Source of the DNA: Nissolia schottii
Taxonomy: Eukaryota > Streptophyta > Magnoliopsida > Fabales > Fabaceae
DNA length: 64,000 nucleotides
Direction of reading: 5' to 3'
NCBI GenBank assembly: GCA_003254905.1
Contig: QANU01052615.1
Span: 240,121 to 304,120, forward strand
Under the pieces are notes generated by a model. The model did not search any database and had not been told where the DNA came from. It saw only the letters and a program-made list of their open reading frames with translations. The position numbers and the translations under genes are program-made. Shown here one piece after another: positions 12,601 through 24,648 of the stretch. Each line of letters opens with the position of its first letter. Within the stretch, counting starts at the first letter, position 1.

Positions 12601-12798
12601 CTAATTTCTATTAACAAGGTGGTCAAAACTTCTTCTAATCTTACCTTCAAACTATTCTTTTACTAAAATATCCTCAAGAGTTGGATTTTTTTACCTCTTA
12701 AACTTCAACTCATCTCTGATACGACAAAGCAAAAACATTAACTCAAAAAACTTTAATAAACCTTTATTTTTTTACTAATTCCATTGTTAACAACATGA
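9666..12798. other. Gene-free DNA downstream of the reductase gene
   Basis: AT-rich, with no coding region supported. A (TTC)n microsatellite lies at about 10758-10795. A 22-bp word containing CCTAGATGTCATGCACTG is directly repeated at about 11590-11632. The stretch has collinear counterparts at 34420-39000 and, in part, at 40163-42042. Confidence 0.6.
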
Positions 12799-13961
12799 TT
12801 ACAGATAGCCCTTTTCCTTGCAGCATTGAATGGCTTCCTCAAACGTTTCCTCAACCCCATACTTGAATTCAAATCCAGCATCAATGAGTTTCTTCGAGTT
12901 TAAATGTGGTATATTCTCACCCTTCATTTCCTTTATGGACCTGGAGGAAATAAAACAAGGATTTATTAATATTAATTAAAAATGAGATCGAAATAGATAA
13001 ATTTATATGTGATCTTAGAATGTCATGTTAAATATATTCTAAATCATACAATGAATAATATTTTAACTTTTAAAAATAGAAGACTTTTTACTTATAGATG
13101 AAATACAACATATATAACACGATGATCCCATATCATTTAAGAATTTCTCATTGAAATGCACTCACATAATCAATAATTATTTTTTTCCCCATATTATATA
13201 TAGAAAAGGAAAATAGTTACGCACTCTGGTGAAGGTATTTTAAATTCAGGGTGTTTAGCGCGAATTAGTTCAGCCACCTCTTCAGTAGTTACACTGCATG
13301 GTGAGCAATTGTATCTCCCTTTTGGATTTGGATGCTCGAGCAGAAAAATGTGCCCTCTTGCCACATCATCCACATGCGCTATAGGGAAATGGAGGAGTGT
13401 ACCAAATTGATCCCCTTCATCTGCAGCATCATCAATTTCATTTTGTTAAAAAGAAATTTACTTGAAAAATAAATAGCCATATATGTTCATTAAGAAAAGA
13501 TATTTCATAAACGTAATTTTATTAGGTCATATGTCAGCACACTCATGTAAAAGTTGGTGGAGTCCATGAACGGGTGAGTATGTCTTAAATGAGAAATTTT
13601 CATATAGTTATAAACTTAAAATTTCTCATTTAAATGCACCCACAAAAAATTGGTAAGAAGACCCACTAATATTTTGTGTGTGCACGTCTAAATAAAATAT
13701 TTTAAGTCTGTGTTTATCCACAAATTCATCGTCTTAAATAAAGTTAGTACAGTCCACTTTCATATAAATGTGGCTAAATATGAGTTGTTAAATTAGACAA
13801 AAATCCTCTAAAACAAAACATCTCTTATTTCAAAGAATAAAATGAGAAATTTCGTTATTAAATTATTAAAATGAGAATGAATCTTATTTTGACTTTGTTA
13901 AGTTAAGTGTGACATTCTTGAGAACCCAAATTTAATGAACTTATGCTGGTTCATCAGTCAA
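11115..13961. repeat. Block seen again without change at 37315-40161
   Basis: Line-by-line comparison at a constant offset of 26200 shows no mismatch over about 2.85 kb, starting right after a mismatch at 11114/37314. It includes exons 3 and 4 of the reductase gene. Its twin ends directly at an n. Confidence 0.85.
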
Positions 13962-15597
13962 CATAACTAACTTACCAAATAACGAGGCAAGAGAAGTATG
14001 AACAGAATCAGGGAGCTTAGGACAAATGAAGGGTCCAAGAACAAAAGGAGGAATGAGAGACACAACATCCAACCCATTCTTCTCCCCAAACTCTAGCGCC
14101 GCCTTCTCGGCCAGCGTCTTCGAAATACCGTGCGACCACGAGAACTGCTTCGTCTCGTTCAGGAAATCCACGTCGCTCCAGTAGCTCTCATCCATGTCCT
14201 GGGCCCCACTGCGGTTATGGATAACCGCCGACCCGCTCGACGTGTACACCACGCGCTTCACGGTCGTGGACTTCACGCACGCTTTCAGGATCCCCAGGGT
14301 GCCGTCCACGCTTCTCTTGATCACCGCCTCGGGAGGCTCGTTCACTTGGAAGTCAACGGGGGCGGCCATGTGGAAAACACCAACGCACCCTTCCACCGCC
14401 GCGGTGAAACTCTCCGGGTCGCTCAGATCGGCAGTGAAGATTCGTAGCTTTTCTGATGCGCCGGGTAAATTTGTGAGGAAGCTAACGTCTTTCTTCCTAT
14501 TAGCTGTAATGCAAATACATAATAAAAGTGTGCAAGTTACATTACCAATACCATAATTCTACTTAATTTAATAACTAATGAATTTTGCTAACAAGGGTCG
14601 AGGGCAAGTGTTAGATATAGGAGACAAAATGTGAATTTTGTCATGTATAATTATATCTAGCATTTGTAACTAAGAATAGTTAGTTAGCATTATGAGTTGA
14701 AGGCTGTAACTTGAGTGACAAGTTAACAGATTTGTAGTTAGTTAGAATTCGGTTAGAGTTCTGTTAGACTGTTAGTGAGTGTAGCTTGTGGATCAAGCTA
14801 TCACACCTTTTATATATATACATGATTATTATCAATGAAAGATTCATCTCTAATGATTCAGTTTCAGATCATCTCTTCTTTCTCTTGTTCTCTGTTCATG
14901 CTATTGTAGCATCATTTCTCATATTTTCTGCATACTGCATATATGCAGTTTTATCAGCAAGAGCACTTGTTAATTAAAAAAGTTAAAATAATTACTTTGT
15001 ATTAAGAAAAAGGTAAATTTTACATTTTTTTAATGATATTTATTGCTTTAAAGTTTTAAACTTTATTAAATTAATTTCTTTAACCAATGTTTTTATAACA
15101 TTGGTTAGAAAAAACTCATAATGAATATAGTTTGAGCACTATTTATAGAACTTTTAAGAAGAACAAGAATTATATTATGATTATGGAATAGTAAGGGATC
15201 TATGTTTTACTTAGTATCTTTAATCTTAGAAATTGGCATTTTTATAATGTGAGTCTCACCACTAATTGAAGTTGAAAGACCACTTAATAGTCATTGAATA
15301 AAAACATAATCCACTTGACTTGCTGCTCTAAGAACGTGTAATAAATTTTCAGAGAAAACTACTTTGAGCTAAAGTGATCAATTGTTAGTTCTTTCTATTG
15401 TTGGATGGAACTGAAAATGAAAAAATTTCTCATTGTTCTCTCGTAATTAAAAAGTAAAGTGAAAATGAAAAATCATATATACCTGGACCAGATCTAATAG
15501 TGGTATTAACAGCGTAACCTTCCTGAAGGAGTCTCTTGATCGTAATTGAAGCAATGAACCCTGTGCCTCCTGTAACACATACTCTTCCTTTCCCCAT
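12799..15597 (-). CDS. Vestitone-reductase-like NADPH-dependent reductase, copy 1
   Basis: Vestitone reductase belongs to the DFR-like extended SDR superfamily and reduces the isoflavanone vestitone with NADPH in legume pterocarpan synthesis; cytosolic action is expected. Four exons on the minus strand: 15483-15597, 13976-14503, 13225-13420, 12799-12940, all with GT-AG introns and in-frame joins, giving 326 residues, the usual family length. The N terminus has the nucleotide-binding VTGGTGFIAS (Gly10, Gly13, Ala16). The substrate region ends in GLDVVSLIPPF and FICPKLPDSVHTSL, and the C terminus CCKEKGYL matches the Medicago enzyme from memory. Oddity: the catalytic YxxxK Tyr163 is His (codon 14130-14132, context FSWSHGISK), while Ser128 and Lys167 remain. 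Intron 1 holds a solo LTR. A reductase with altered or lost activity is likely; exact substrate unknown. Confidence 0.88.
14609..14956 (+). mobile_element. Solo LTR in intron 1 of reductase copy 1
   Basis: 348 bp, starting TGTTAGATATAGG and ending TTTTATCA, with target duplications GCAAG at 14604-14608 and 14957-14961. Copy 2 lacks it at the matching site (near 46510), so it arrived after the duplication. The TG/CA ends and small size fit a Copia or TRIM-type LTR; the family is uncertain. Confidence 0.85.
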
Positions 15598-15675
15598 ATT
15601 GCTACACACTTTTCTCTTCCTATGTTATGCTTCTAATAATTCTTGATGGACTCTGAATGAGAAAAGCTTCATGTA

Positions 15676-15685
15676 TTTATAAATA
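15676..15685 (-). promoter_or_regulatory. TATA box of reductase copy 1
   Basis: The minus strand reads TATTTATAAA about 80 bp upstream of the ATG at 15597. The same box is at the same distance in copy 2. The spacing fits a core promoter with a short 5' leader. Confidence 0.6.
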
Positions 15686-15699
15686 TATGTAGAGAATCT

Positions 15700-15802
15700 T
15701 GCTCCACTACCTTTGGTAGTCAGTTGGTAATAATTCTAATAATTCAAAAATTGCATAATTTTTTTTATTTTTATTACTATTTTTATTTTCATTATTATTT
15801 TG

Positions 15803-15849
<47 letters not shown>

Positions 15850-18800
15850 GTTAACATTAATATTTCATGATTACCTGGAGGTGGTAATCCAGATAAACAT
15901 CTTCTATGGAGGTAATCCACACTACCACTTTAAAGGCAATGTGTATTACTTGAGTAATTCAGATTATCAGTAATCATGTCGCACCAAATAAGTCAATATA
16001 GCTTACCAGGTAATTTAAAAGTCAGATTACGGTAATCTGGATAGATTACATCATACCAAATGCATCATAAGCTCTTTGAGTGCTTAAAGAGTTACTTACT
16101 AATTACCCACCAACAAGGTTCTCACATCGGTCAGTGAGATTCAAGAAAATCAAGACTTTATAATATATTTTTATAATTTTATCATTTTAAAAATAATTAA
16201 ATATTATTAATATATTTATAAAAATGATATTTAAACATTTTAATAGAGATAAAATAGTAAATTATATTAAAATTTATTTAAAAAACCCCAATTTGGGGAA
16301 TCGTGAAATGAAGGTTGGGGTTTTGGAGGATTAAAAACTCTTAAAAAAAAACATTTTTTCTTTAAATGTAAAACTCATGAACAATAAGCAAGAACGAATA
16401 TAACAAATTTTATAGCATGAGAATCAACTTATATAATTGATGCTTACAAGTTGGTTTTGCACATGCCAACGTCGTATAATTAAAGAAAGTTATTTTTGTT
16501 TGTTTAATATTATTTTTCTTCTCAAAAATGAAAGTAGTCAATTAAGAACTGCAATATGATGAGTGTCTAGGCTAGCTATATTAATTACTCTCTAAGCTTT
16601 ATTCTTTCACAAATCAATTTTGAATCAGCTGCTACTTCCTATGGTTGGTAGGAAGGGATCGACCTAACCTTATGTTGAAACCTTTAGTTATTTTTAGAGT
16701 ATTTAAAAATTTACCAAGAAGATTGTTTTTTTGGTACAAAAGATTTTTTTTTACTCTGCCTTATTAGGTAAGAATTAATGAGATTAGTTATGCAAGTTCA
16801 TGTTATCTTTCACTTTAATATATAATACTTTGAATATTAGAGCTGGTGATGTTATAAGTTATGCTTATTGAATAATATAAAATAAAACATTGTTTTTAGT
16901 CGAATAATAAAATATAAAATATCCTATAATTCATGGATTATCCATTCAACAGGTTACGTTACTGAATTGAGTATGAAGTTGCCAGGGTAGACTCTATATG
17001 CACCAACCAATAGCTGACACTTAATTATGATCATTAATTATGATCAATATAACATGGTGATAATTCTTTTAACTTTTCCCCCTATTAAACCAGTATTTTA
17101 TATTAAAACAGTATTTTTTTGCCCTATTATATTATCTTAAGTTTGAATCATTTGTATAAAAGTACCGTCAATTAAGAGATCCCTAAAAAAACACTGCTAA
17201 GAGAATTTATTGATCATATCGTCGGTATTTCTCAAACCTTTTCTTAAATAAACTACAACTAAATATTTTGAAAATTTGAAAGAAATTTGAAACCCTAAAG
17301 TAAAATTGGGAATGACAAAAAATTCACAAATACAGGATATCTATAGGTATCATCTACGGTGAGTACACGTAGGGATCATTTTTATACTCACTGAGATGGT
17401 TTCCATACCCAATTATTAATGAGGATGACAAAGTTGAAGAACCCAAAACTTACGGATACTCGTTACATATCTGCTAATACATAAAATTATTTAAATATCC
17501 CTAGCGATATAAATATACAAAGTTAAAAACCTATAACATATCATTGAAATATTTATCAAAAAATTTATTATTGAATTTTAATTATATATTTGGTTAATTT
17601 AAATTGCCACACATTAGTAATAGCAATATCATAATATTGATAGTAATTTTCTTATGAATTTTTTATTTTTTAATAAATACATGCAAATATTCACAAAATT
17701 TCAAATTATTGCCGATAATAAGTAATGTATATTTGTGATGAGTATGGATATAAATACAAATAATCAAATATTAGGGGAGTATAAATAATGGAGACATTTA
17801 TATGTCTCATGGGTATTCAAGTGTGTGAAGCTTTACAAACAGATGTACAAGTACGTAGTCTAAAATGGTTGCCGGTACTTTTGGAATATTCAAGGCAATG
17901 CTCTAGAAGGGCTTGACCAATATTAATTCCAGCATGTATGCACATTCATCGCATGACAGTAACCTTGTCCATCTTTTCTGGTAGCCTTTCAATTCAAAGC
18001 AGGACTATCTAAAATCTGAACTAATATCCTTCATTTTCATACCACCTTTTTTCGGGGAGGATACATAAAGTGGAAGAGTCAAATTGGAATATCAGCATTA
18101 TCATTATTTTAGCAATGTTTTTTTTTTCTACATAATTTTTGTGGACACCATTTAAACATCTAACTAAATCTTAAGTTATTAAGTAATTGAAACATATAAT
18201 TTTCAATGTTCTTTTTTATCATAAAAAATTTAGCGTATGATTTTCCATATGCATGTCTAGGGCATGTTATTGGTTTAGATTTTAGCAGAATTACTTTGAA
18301 AATAATTAAAATCATTAATTTTAAAAGAATTGATGAAAGTTTAGAAAGGGTTAAAAAATGAGTTTTAAAAAAAATCGATATTAATATAAGATACAAAAGG
18401 AAAAACTATAATAGTTTCAGTTTTTAGAAGAAATCAATTTTGCAGGAAGTGGGTGGTCACCCTCCTAAAAGAAAAATATAGGCTCATTTGAATTGGCTTA
18501 ACAAAAAAAAAAGGAATAAGGAAAACTACTCTTGGCATTAGGGTTCTCAGAAGACACCTAAACAAGTTGATAAGTAGCACGGTTGACTTCCTTGTCAGTA
18601 TAAATTGACAGAAAAAAATGAAAAATTGTGAGAAGATCGTGTTTTTATTTCCAAGTTGTACATCATGCTTGACTTGTTTTTTAGATATTTAAGAAAAAAA
18701 ATTTAGTCTGTTTATTACCTTATATAAGATCATATCGTATTAGGTAATATTACGAAACTAATATTTATCATATTTTTGACGTAATATAAAGTAGTATAAT

Positions 18801-19075
18801 GTTATACATTCTTATCCATTTTTATCCTATAATAATTATATTAAGTTAATATGTCCTAGAAAGTCTGATTACATCAAAAAATATTAATTTTGTTACTCAA
18901 TTCAAGATATAATCTAACATTCTATATTCATATTCTTTTTCTCATCTGTCATTGTATCACTTCCACCCACTACCGTCAAAATATGGTGTATCGTTGGTAA
19001 TAGAGCACTTCATTTGGGAGCTATGTGCAAGCCGTCATTGTTGCTCCTCCATGCAAGTCATCATCAAATAACTAT
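15700..19075. other. Gene-free upstream region of reductase copy 1
   Basis: An (ATT)n microsatellite lies at about 15806-15850. At about 15872-16070 there is a short block with repeated GGTAATCC / GGATTACC-type words in both orientations, which may be a MITE. The rest is AT-rich without coding evidence. It is collinear with 51880-53447 and 55745-57800 of unit 2. Confidence 0.6.
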
Positions 19076-19583
19076 TGCGTGTTTTATTAGTTTGTTTCCT
19101 AAGTATTTTTAATAGATTTTTAGGATTTTTATTTATTTCTAGGCATAAATTAGGATAGTTGCATTTAGTAGAATTATTTAGGTTTTATTGGATATTATCT
19201 CATTACTAGAAAAATGAGTTTTAGCGACTGATTAAGTATCCATAGCTATAGTTTTTGTTACTGACGGAATTTACAACAGAACAATCTTCTCTTGCTAAAT
19301 TTAGAAAATTGCGACGGAACCACCTCTCGTTAAATATTTTTAGCCAATGAGTGTTAAACCCAGAAGAAAAAAAATTACCTTAAGCCCAAAAGTCTTGCTT
19401 TGAAAATACGTAGGCCCAATCCAACATTTTTCTTCAAACTCTCGTCCGATTCTAGGCCCAAACCCATAACCATAGTTTGTTCTCTCTGCACACACCGCCG
19501 CCATGTCACACGACTGGTACATGGTGTTTCTATTAAAATGTTCAAATCTCTAAAACACATTTTCTTTTTCACGTGTGCTGTAG

Positions 19584-19922
19584 GTTCAATTTTATGAGAG
19601 AATGTCACCTTTAGTCCCGCTGAACGTTCCTCTTGGATCCTTCTCTAATGTAAGAAAGAGTAATTGCATTGCAACCTTTCCACGTCGAGATATATACAAG
19701 TTAGAGGTGAGCTCTTACATCTGTTTTCATTATTTTTGGAATTACCGGTTAATAGTGATTTCTGTCAATTCAATTGCATGTTTCTTGATTTAGATTTTTC
19801 ACAATGGACTAACTAGTAAAAGTTGACGTTCATATTGCTCAGAAGATAATTGAGAATCAAGGAAAACATCTTTGTTCTGTAGTACATGGTTCATTGCCAC
19901 CGGAGACTCAGAACAAGGCAGG
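19584..19922 (+). pseudogene. Captured SUV3 RNA-helicase exons (copy 1)
   Basis: Exon 19584-19706 reads FYERMSPLVPLNVPLGSFS and then RRDIYKLE. Exon 19843-19922 reads IIENQGKHLCSVVHGSLPPE. Both match the part of plant mitochondrial SUV3 helicases that follows the DEIQ box. Acceptor AG and donor GT sites are present. A one-base insertion relative to copy 2 (at GACTCAGAAC) shifts the frame near the end of the second exon. The upstream helicase exons found in copy 2 are deleted. The fragment lies inside a CACTA element and cannot make a helicase. Confidence 0.85.
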
Positions 19923-20212
19923 TGTAAACTCCTACCTCTCTCTAAGAAGTTCTAGATTTCCTGTTGAATCTCACTTGTTTCATGGGAATCTGATCTTTAA
20001 GTTTTAACTTTTGCATTTTTCCTAAAAAATATTTATGCCATTTGTTTTGTTCTTTGTAAAACTCTGTTTATCATATTCATTGACAATAAATTTCCTGCTG
20101 ACTGTAATCGGTTTGGGTTAAGTGTTATTTCATGGCCTCGTTAAGAAATCCTCCTGTTCTTTCTTTTGTACTTGCTACATATACCTTAGTTTAATGGTTT
20201 CTACAGTTTTAG

Positions 20213-20362
20213 CAACTGCATCATCAGCAACAACTTGCTAAGCAGAGGCGGCAACAGATGGTTGGGGCAGGAATGGGGCAAGTTTCATCACAAGAAGGAG
20301 CAACAAACATTGGTGGAGGGGGCTTCATCAACCATTATCCTATGTTATATATAACAAGTTAA
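20213..20362 (+). pseudogene. Captured Q-rich 3' exon of unknown origin (copy 1)
   Basis: After a TTTTAG acceptor the frame reads QLHHQQQLAKQRRQQM, then GAGMGQVSSQEGATNIGGGG, ending with TAA at 20362. It looks like the C terminus of a glutamine-rich nuclear or coactivator-type protein, but I do not recognise the parent. Copy 2 has the same exon at 62649-62786 with an earlier stop. Confidence 0.6.
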
Positions 20363-22006
20363 TCACTCTGCTTTTTCGTACATGTAAGATTATTATTTCA
20401 GTTTATGTAAATGTTGAGATATGAGATGGACAAGGTGATTGTTGACTTGCACGAACCCCCAGGAGCTGTAACTACAAATTAAGCATGTGCTTAGAATTTC
20501 ATTTATTGTTTGAGTCATAAGTCATGACAATACTATTTGTTTGTAAGTTTGTTGCGATTGATTTGTTATCTCATATTCTTCTCTTAATTTGTTACTGCAT
20601 TTGAATTGCTTATTTTCTATCTATCATGTGATAATTATTATATGCTTAATAATAATTTTTATGATATTATAAGGGTAACGTGAAAAACACAACTAGCGAC
20701 ATATAGAGACGAATATTTCTTTGTAATGTAGAATTAAAATTAGCGACGGATAGCGATGAAAATTCCGTTGCTATGTAGAATCAAATTGGCGACGGATAGC
20801 AACAGAAATAAATTAGTGATGGATAGTGATCAGAATTCTGTTGCTACAGATTTGCGACGGAATGACACCCGTCGCTAAAATTTTACCTAGGAGCAAATTT
20901 GTAATGACATTAGCGATTGAAATATCCCTCGCTATTTTATTTTTAGTGATGGAATTTAAGCTTTAGCGACGAATTTTTCCGTTGCTAAATACTCTCTAGT
21001 AATGTCTCTTTTTCATAGTTGTTATTTGAAGTTTAGGAAAATAAATCTAAGAGGATCATTGAAGATTAGAAGAAGATAAAAGATAAGATTGAAGAAAAGA
21101 TTTGAAGAGAAGATTTGGATCAAAAAAGATAAATTTGAATGTGATTTGGAAAGATCTAGGTGAAAATATATGCTGAAACTTTTTCTATGCTAGCTTTGTC
21201 ATGAATTTTGAACCTTTATTACGGATTAATCTCAACTTAGCTCCAACTACAAAGTTTTAGATATTTCTTTTATCTTTAATTAGAGACTTGGATCAACTCA
21301 ATCGGATATGTATAGCATAAGTTATGATATTTTTACTATCACAATGCAATGTTGTCAAAAAATTTGAATTTCAGTGTTTTGTTTAGCTAATTCTAGGTCC
21401 AGGCTTTATAAATACAACCCCAATGATTCCAAAGAAGGGTAGAATCAGATTTGAAGATGAGGCAACTCTAGAAGAGCTCCCTGCGAAGACGAAAACTTCG
21501 AGGGTGTGACACGATGAGGGAGAGATCCCAATTTGTCCCCAAGTCAAGTCTTCACCATTGTTCTTCCGTGGAACCTTTAGCTAATGGTTTTATTTTCTTT
21601 TCTTCTCCTTCTTCCATTATGAACTAAGTCCTTACTAGGAGCATTTGATGTAACCGTTTCTTTGATGATGTTATTAGAAAACCTCTTTATTATCAATTTT
21701 TGTATCGGTGTTAATTAAGTTTTTATGAACTATTCTTAATGCTTTCGATTAAATGACCATTAATCGAATGATTTATTGTCTTGCATGAATTTGAGAAAAG
21801 GAATGCGAGAGTGCTCCATTATAGAAACCATAAGTTGAGCGAAAATTCGAGAGGAACAAAGTAACCTATGTGGTCGTGGGTGTGAAATTCACAAATCATT
21901 CATGCTTTTAATAGATTAGGTTACACCAAGAGATTGGGTAGTCACTTTAAGTAAAGATAATCGTTCAACCTCGAGAGAGGATTATGATTAGGATAAGAAC
22001 CCCGGC

Positions 22007-24648
22007 TGTAACACCTCTAGCTAACTGCCTACGCTTAAGTCGTACGCAATGCTCACTAGGTTGTTTATCACTTGGTGGGAATACTTATAGTCCTTTATTA
22101 CTTTTGAAAATACTATATGTAAGGGAAAATATGGACCATTTTAAAATTTTTCTATTTGTGACTTATTCATAAAGTATGAGCCGCGCGTGAACAAGATATA
22201 GAGAATACAAGCGATAGAGCCTTGAGCTTACGACTATTCATAGCTCCTAGTATAATCAGTTATATAAGCAAATACATCACAGATAAGTACAACAAACCAC
22301 GTAGTATTACAATAATTTACACATACATGTCATATCCATCAAGATACATAACAAAAGTCCATTTATCGTACAACTATACTAGCTCGTCTTCACGGCCTTG
22401 GAGTTCTGCCTCTCAGCTACAGGTAGCCCGTACTTCGTCCTTTACTGCTCCTCGTGTTGTTCCTCGTAGCCCTCGTTCGCCCCTGAAAACATGAGCGAGT
22501 GGGGGTGAGAACGTTCGTCCTCAGTGGGGTACCTTAGCGTAGGGTTTACTTCTTTAACTCGATTATGAACCAGGTTACTCAGGAGATCTCTAGGTGTTCA
22601 TGCATACTACATTCCTACTAATTATTATCTTCGCCTAGATCCTAAGCAACTTTATCTACTTTACTAGGTGACGGAGGATCTAGTCTTTTCTTTATCTAGG
22701 TTCTCGTGCTTATTAACTTCATTCGCGTATGTACATAGGTCGTCTCGAGCGTTCTCATGACTGTACTTACATAATATACAGACTTACATGCATGTATTCA
22801 TCATATACTTATGCATAACATATCCATTCGTCACATACTCTTTCATTATGTATTTTATGCATAGGGGATCTGGGGTTCTCTTACGCTTCCGGCTAACTAA
22901 TGGACAGCGGTCGCATCCTTCTTGTTATCTTCCCATCTAACTAATGGATTAGGGTCACGTCCTTTTTATTGAGTCCTTCCACCCTTGTAATCGTGGTCGT
23001 CCAGTTACAACCTACTTCTGTTCCCATATTGATGATGACCAGGCAATGCTATAACCTGAGTGGTTGAGAACCACCTCAGATAACTAATGTTCCATCTATT
23101 GACCATCAATAGAGATAACCATCCACTATGTGGGATGGCAAGGGGTCGTCCTCCTGACTCAATCCGAGAGTGGACTCGTTCATCATTACCATTATCGTTA
23201 TTCGTTATCATTATCATTATCATTATCATTATCTCTTAGGTGTGACGTCACCCTTATATATTTTTATCCTTCTTTTCTTTCTTTCTTTTTTGTTTTCGTT
23301 CATCATTATTGACCAATCCATCGTGCTAGACTGGTGAGGGGCTTGTCCGTAGACGTGCCAAGAGAGGGACTTCCTATTATATAACTACGTACTTGCCTTA
23401 AGGTACACCGGACCCTTGGTGGTCGGAACCTTCCTAGAACCTTACTCATTCCCTAGCGTTCAATTATGATCTTCAAGCATTAGGTGATTAATTTCCAGTT
23501 ATCTAAGTGTGTCCTAACACTTAAGTGACAACCTTGTCATCATGATGCTTTTTTATTATAAGTACCATAAATCAACAGTTACTTTCATATACTTTTCTAG
23601 GGTTCTGTGCTAGTTGGAACATGTAGAAAAGTTAAACTCTTAAGTTCTTTAATGGTTATTCGAATACTAAGGCTTTGTCATTCAAATAACATAAAAATTG
23701 GGCCCTTGAGTTGTCAAAATCAGGTAACTTCAGGTCAGGCCGCTGGACAAGTCAGTGCCAGCGTCAAATTATTTTTCGTAAACCCGAGGCCTTCCCACAC
23801 AGGTCCAATCAGTACAGTTATATTTTCCCAACATTAAAATTTCATAAAATCATCTTCACATCATCACCTCTATATTTTCTACATAAAATCTACTACGTTA
23901 TATTTTCACATAAACGTTCATAAAACATCATAATAAACCAAATAGACAGTGGGTCTAGGATTACCCATTTCTTAAGCAAAATCTGAACCAGTGGAAGTGA
24001 TGAGAAAAATATCCTCTTCACGTTGGTATGTTCCTCCTATTTTTTTGAGTCCGGTAGCGTAACAGTATGCATGAACGGTACTGATAATATGTGAAAATTG
24101 AGGAAAATTTTATGGGGAAGGAAGCAGGTCTCTTTGGCTATTTATAAGCCTTCGAAGATGTGGCCTACATTAATCAACTTAATTAATTAAATACCATAAA
24201 GGATAATTGCTAAGGTTGCTGACTCATACCCACGTGGTATATGTGGCCGGCAAAACTTCGTTTTTAATTTCGATCATAATTAATCGTGTTTGGTCGTTAA
24301 TCACTTGTGTATGGATATCCTAAAAATATACCGCATACATATTCGCGATCTACTAATTTTCCTGGTCATAATGGTATGTTAGGCTGAGGTATTCAAGAAT
24401 TTATTTCCGTAAGTGTATATTTTATGGATTCCTTTGGGACTCGACGGACTTCCGAATTTGGCTGAAAATTGGCACGGACCTCGCGGCATCCCGCAAAATC
24501 GTGAAACAATTATTTTGATTGGCGTTTGGAAGAAATATGTTTTATAAATAATTTTTTCAGTCTAAATAATCGTCTCTAATATACTTTTAATTTAGTGAAA
24601 TTAGGAATTACACGAAATCTTTATAAGGAAAAAAATTAGGATGTTACA
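22007..24648 (-). mobile_element. 2.6-kb solo LTR, Ty3/gypsy-like
   Basis: It is bounded by TGTAACACC and ATGTTACA, with perfect CCGGC target duplications at 22002-22006 and 24649-24653. The minus strand carries CTTATAAATAGCC near 24140, so the LTR lies in reverse. The ends resemble those of Tekay/Del-type chromoviruses (from memory). It is homologous, in opposite orientation, to the solo LTR at 53448-55739; shared words include CACGTTGGTATGTTCCTCC-type sequence. No internal region remains. Confidence 0.85.

Larger units (their letters stand above)
19201..21004 (+). mobile_element. Pack-CACTA element, copy 1 (internally deleted)
   Basis: The left terminal repeat is CATTACTAGAAAAATGAG, and the right end read in reverse is CATTACTAGAGAG. 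TCT target duplications lie at 19198-19200 and 21005-21007. Subterminal repeats of the TAGCGACGGA type cluster at 20690-20990, as in CACTA (CMC/EnSpm) elements. No transposase is present. Relative to the sister copy at 57935-63397 it lacks the block 58506-61982, so the golgin, PLPBP and first SUV3 pieces are gone and only late SUV3 exons and the Q-rich exon remain. Confidence 0.88.
6445..21660 (+). repeat. Segmental duplication unit 1
   Basis: From about 6445 to 21660 this stretch is collinear with 31236 to the right window edge. Shared landmarks, in order: hAT remnant, retroelement 3' remnant, TTC microsatellite, vestitone-reductase-like gene, ATT microsatellite, and Pack-CACTA inside an old LTR. 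Differences are scattered base changes plus unit-specific insertions. The left breakpoint is sharp: left of 6445 and left of 31236 the sequences are unrelated. Confidence 0.85.

Noticed and set aside
14130-14556. Plus-strand frames opposite the reductase exon 2 (also 46102-46464)
   Set aside because: They are antisense shadows of a GC-rich real exon with good splice sites and family motifs.
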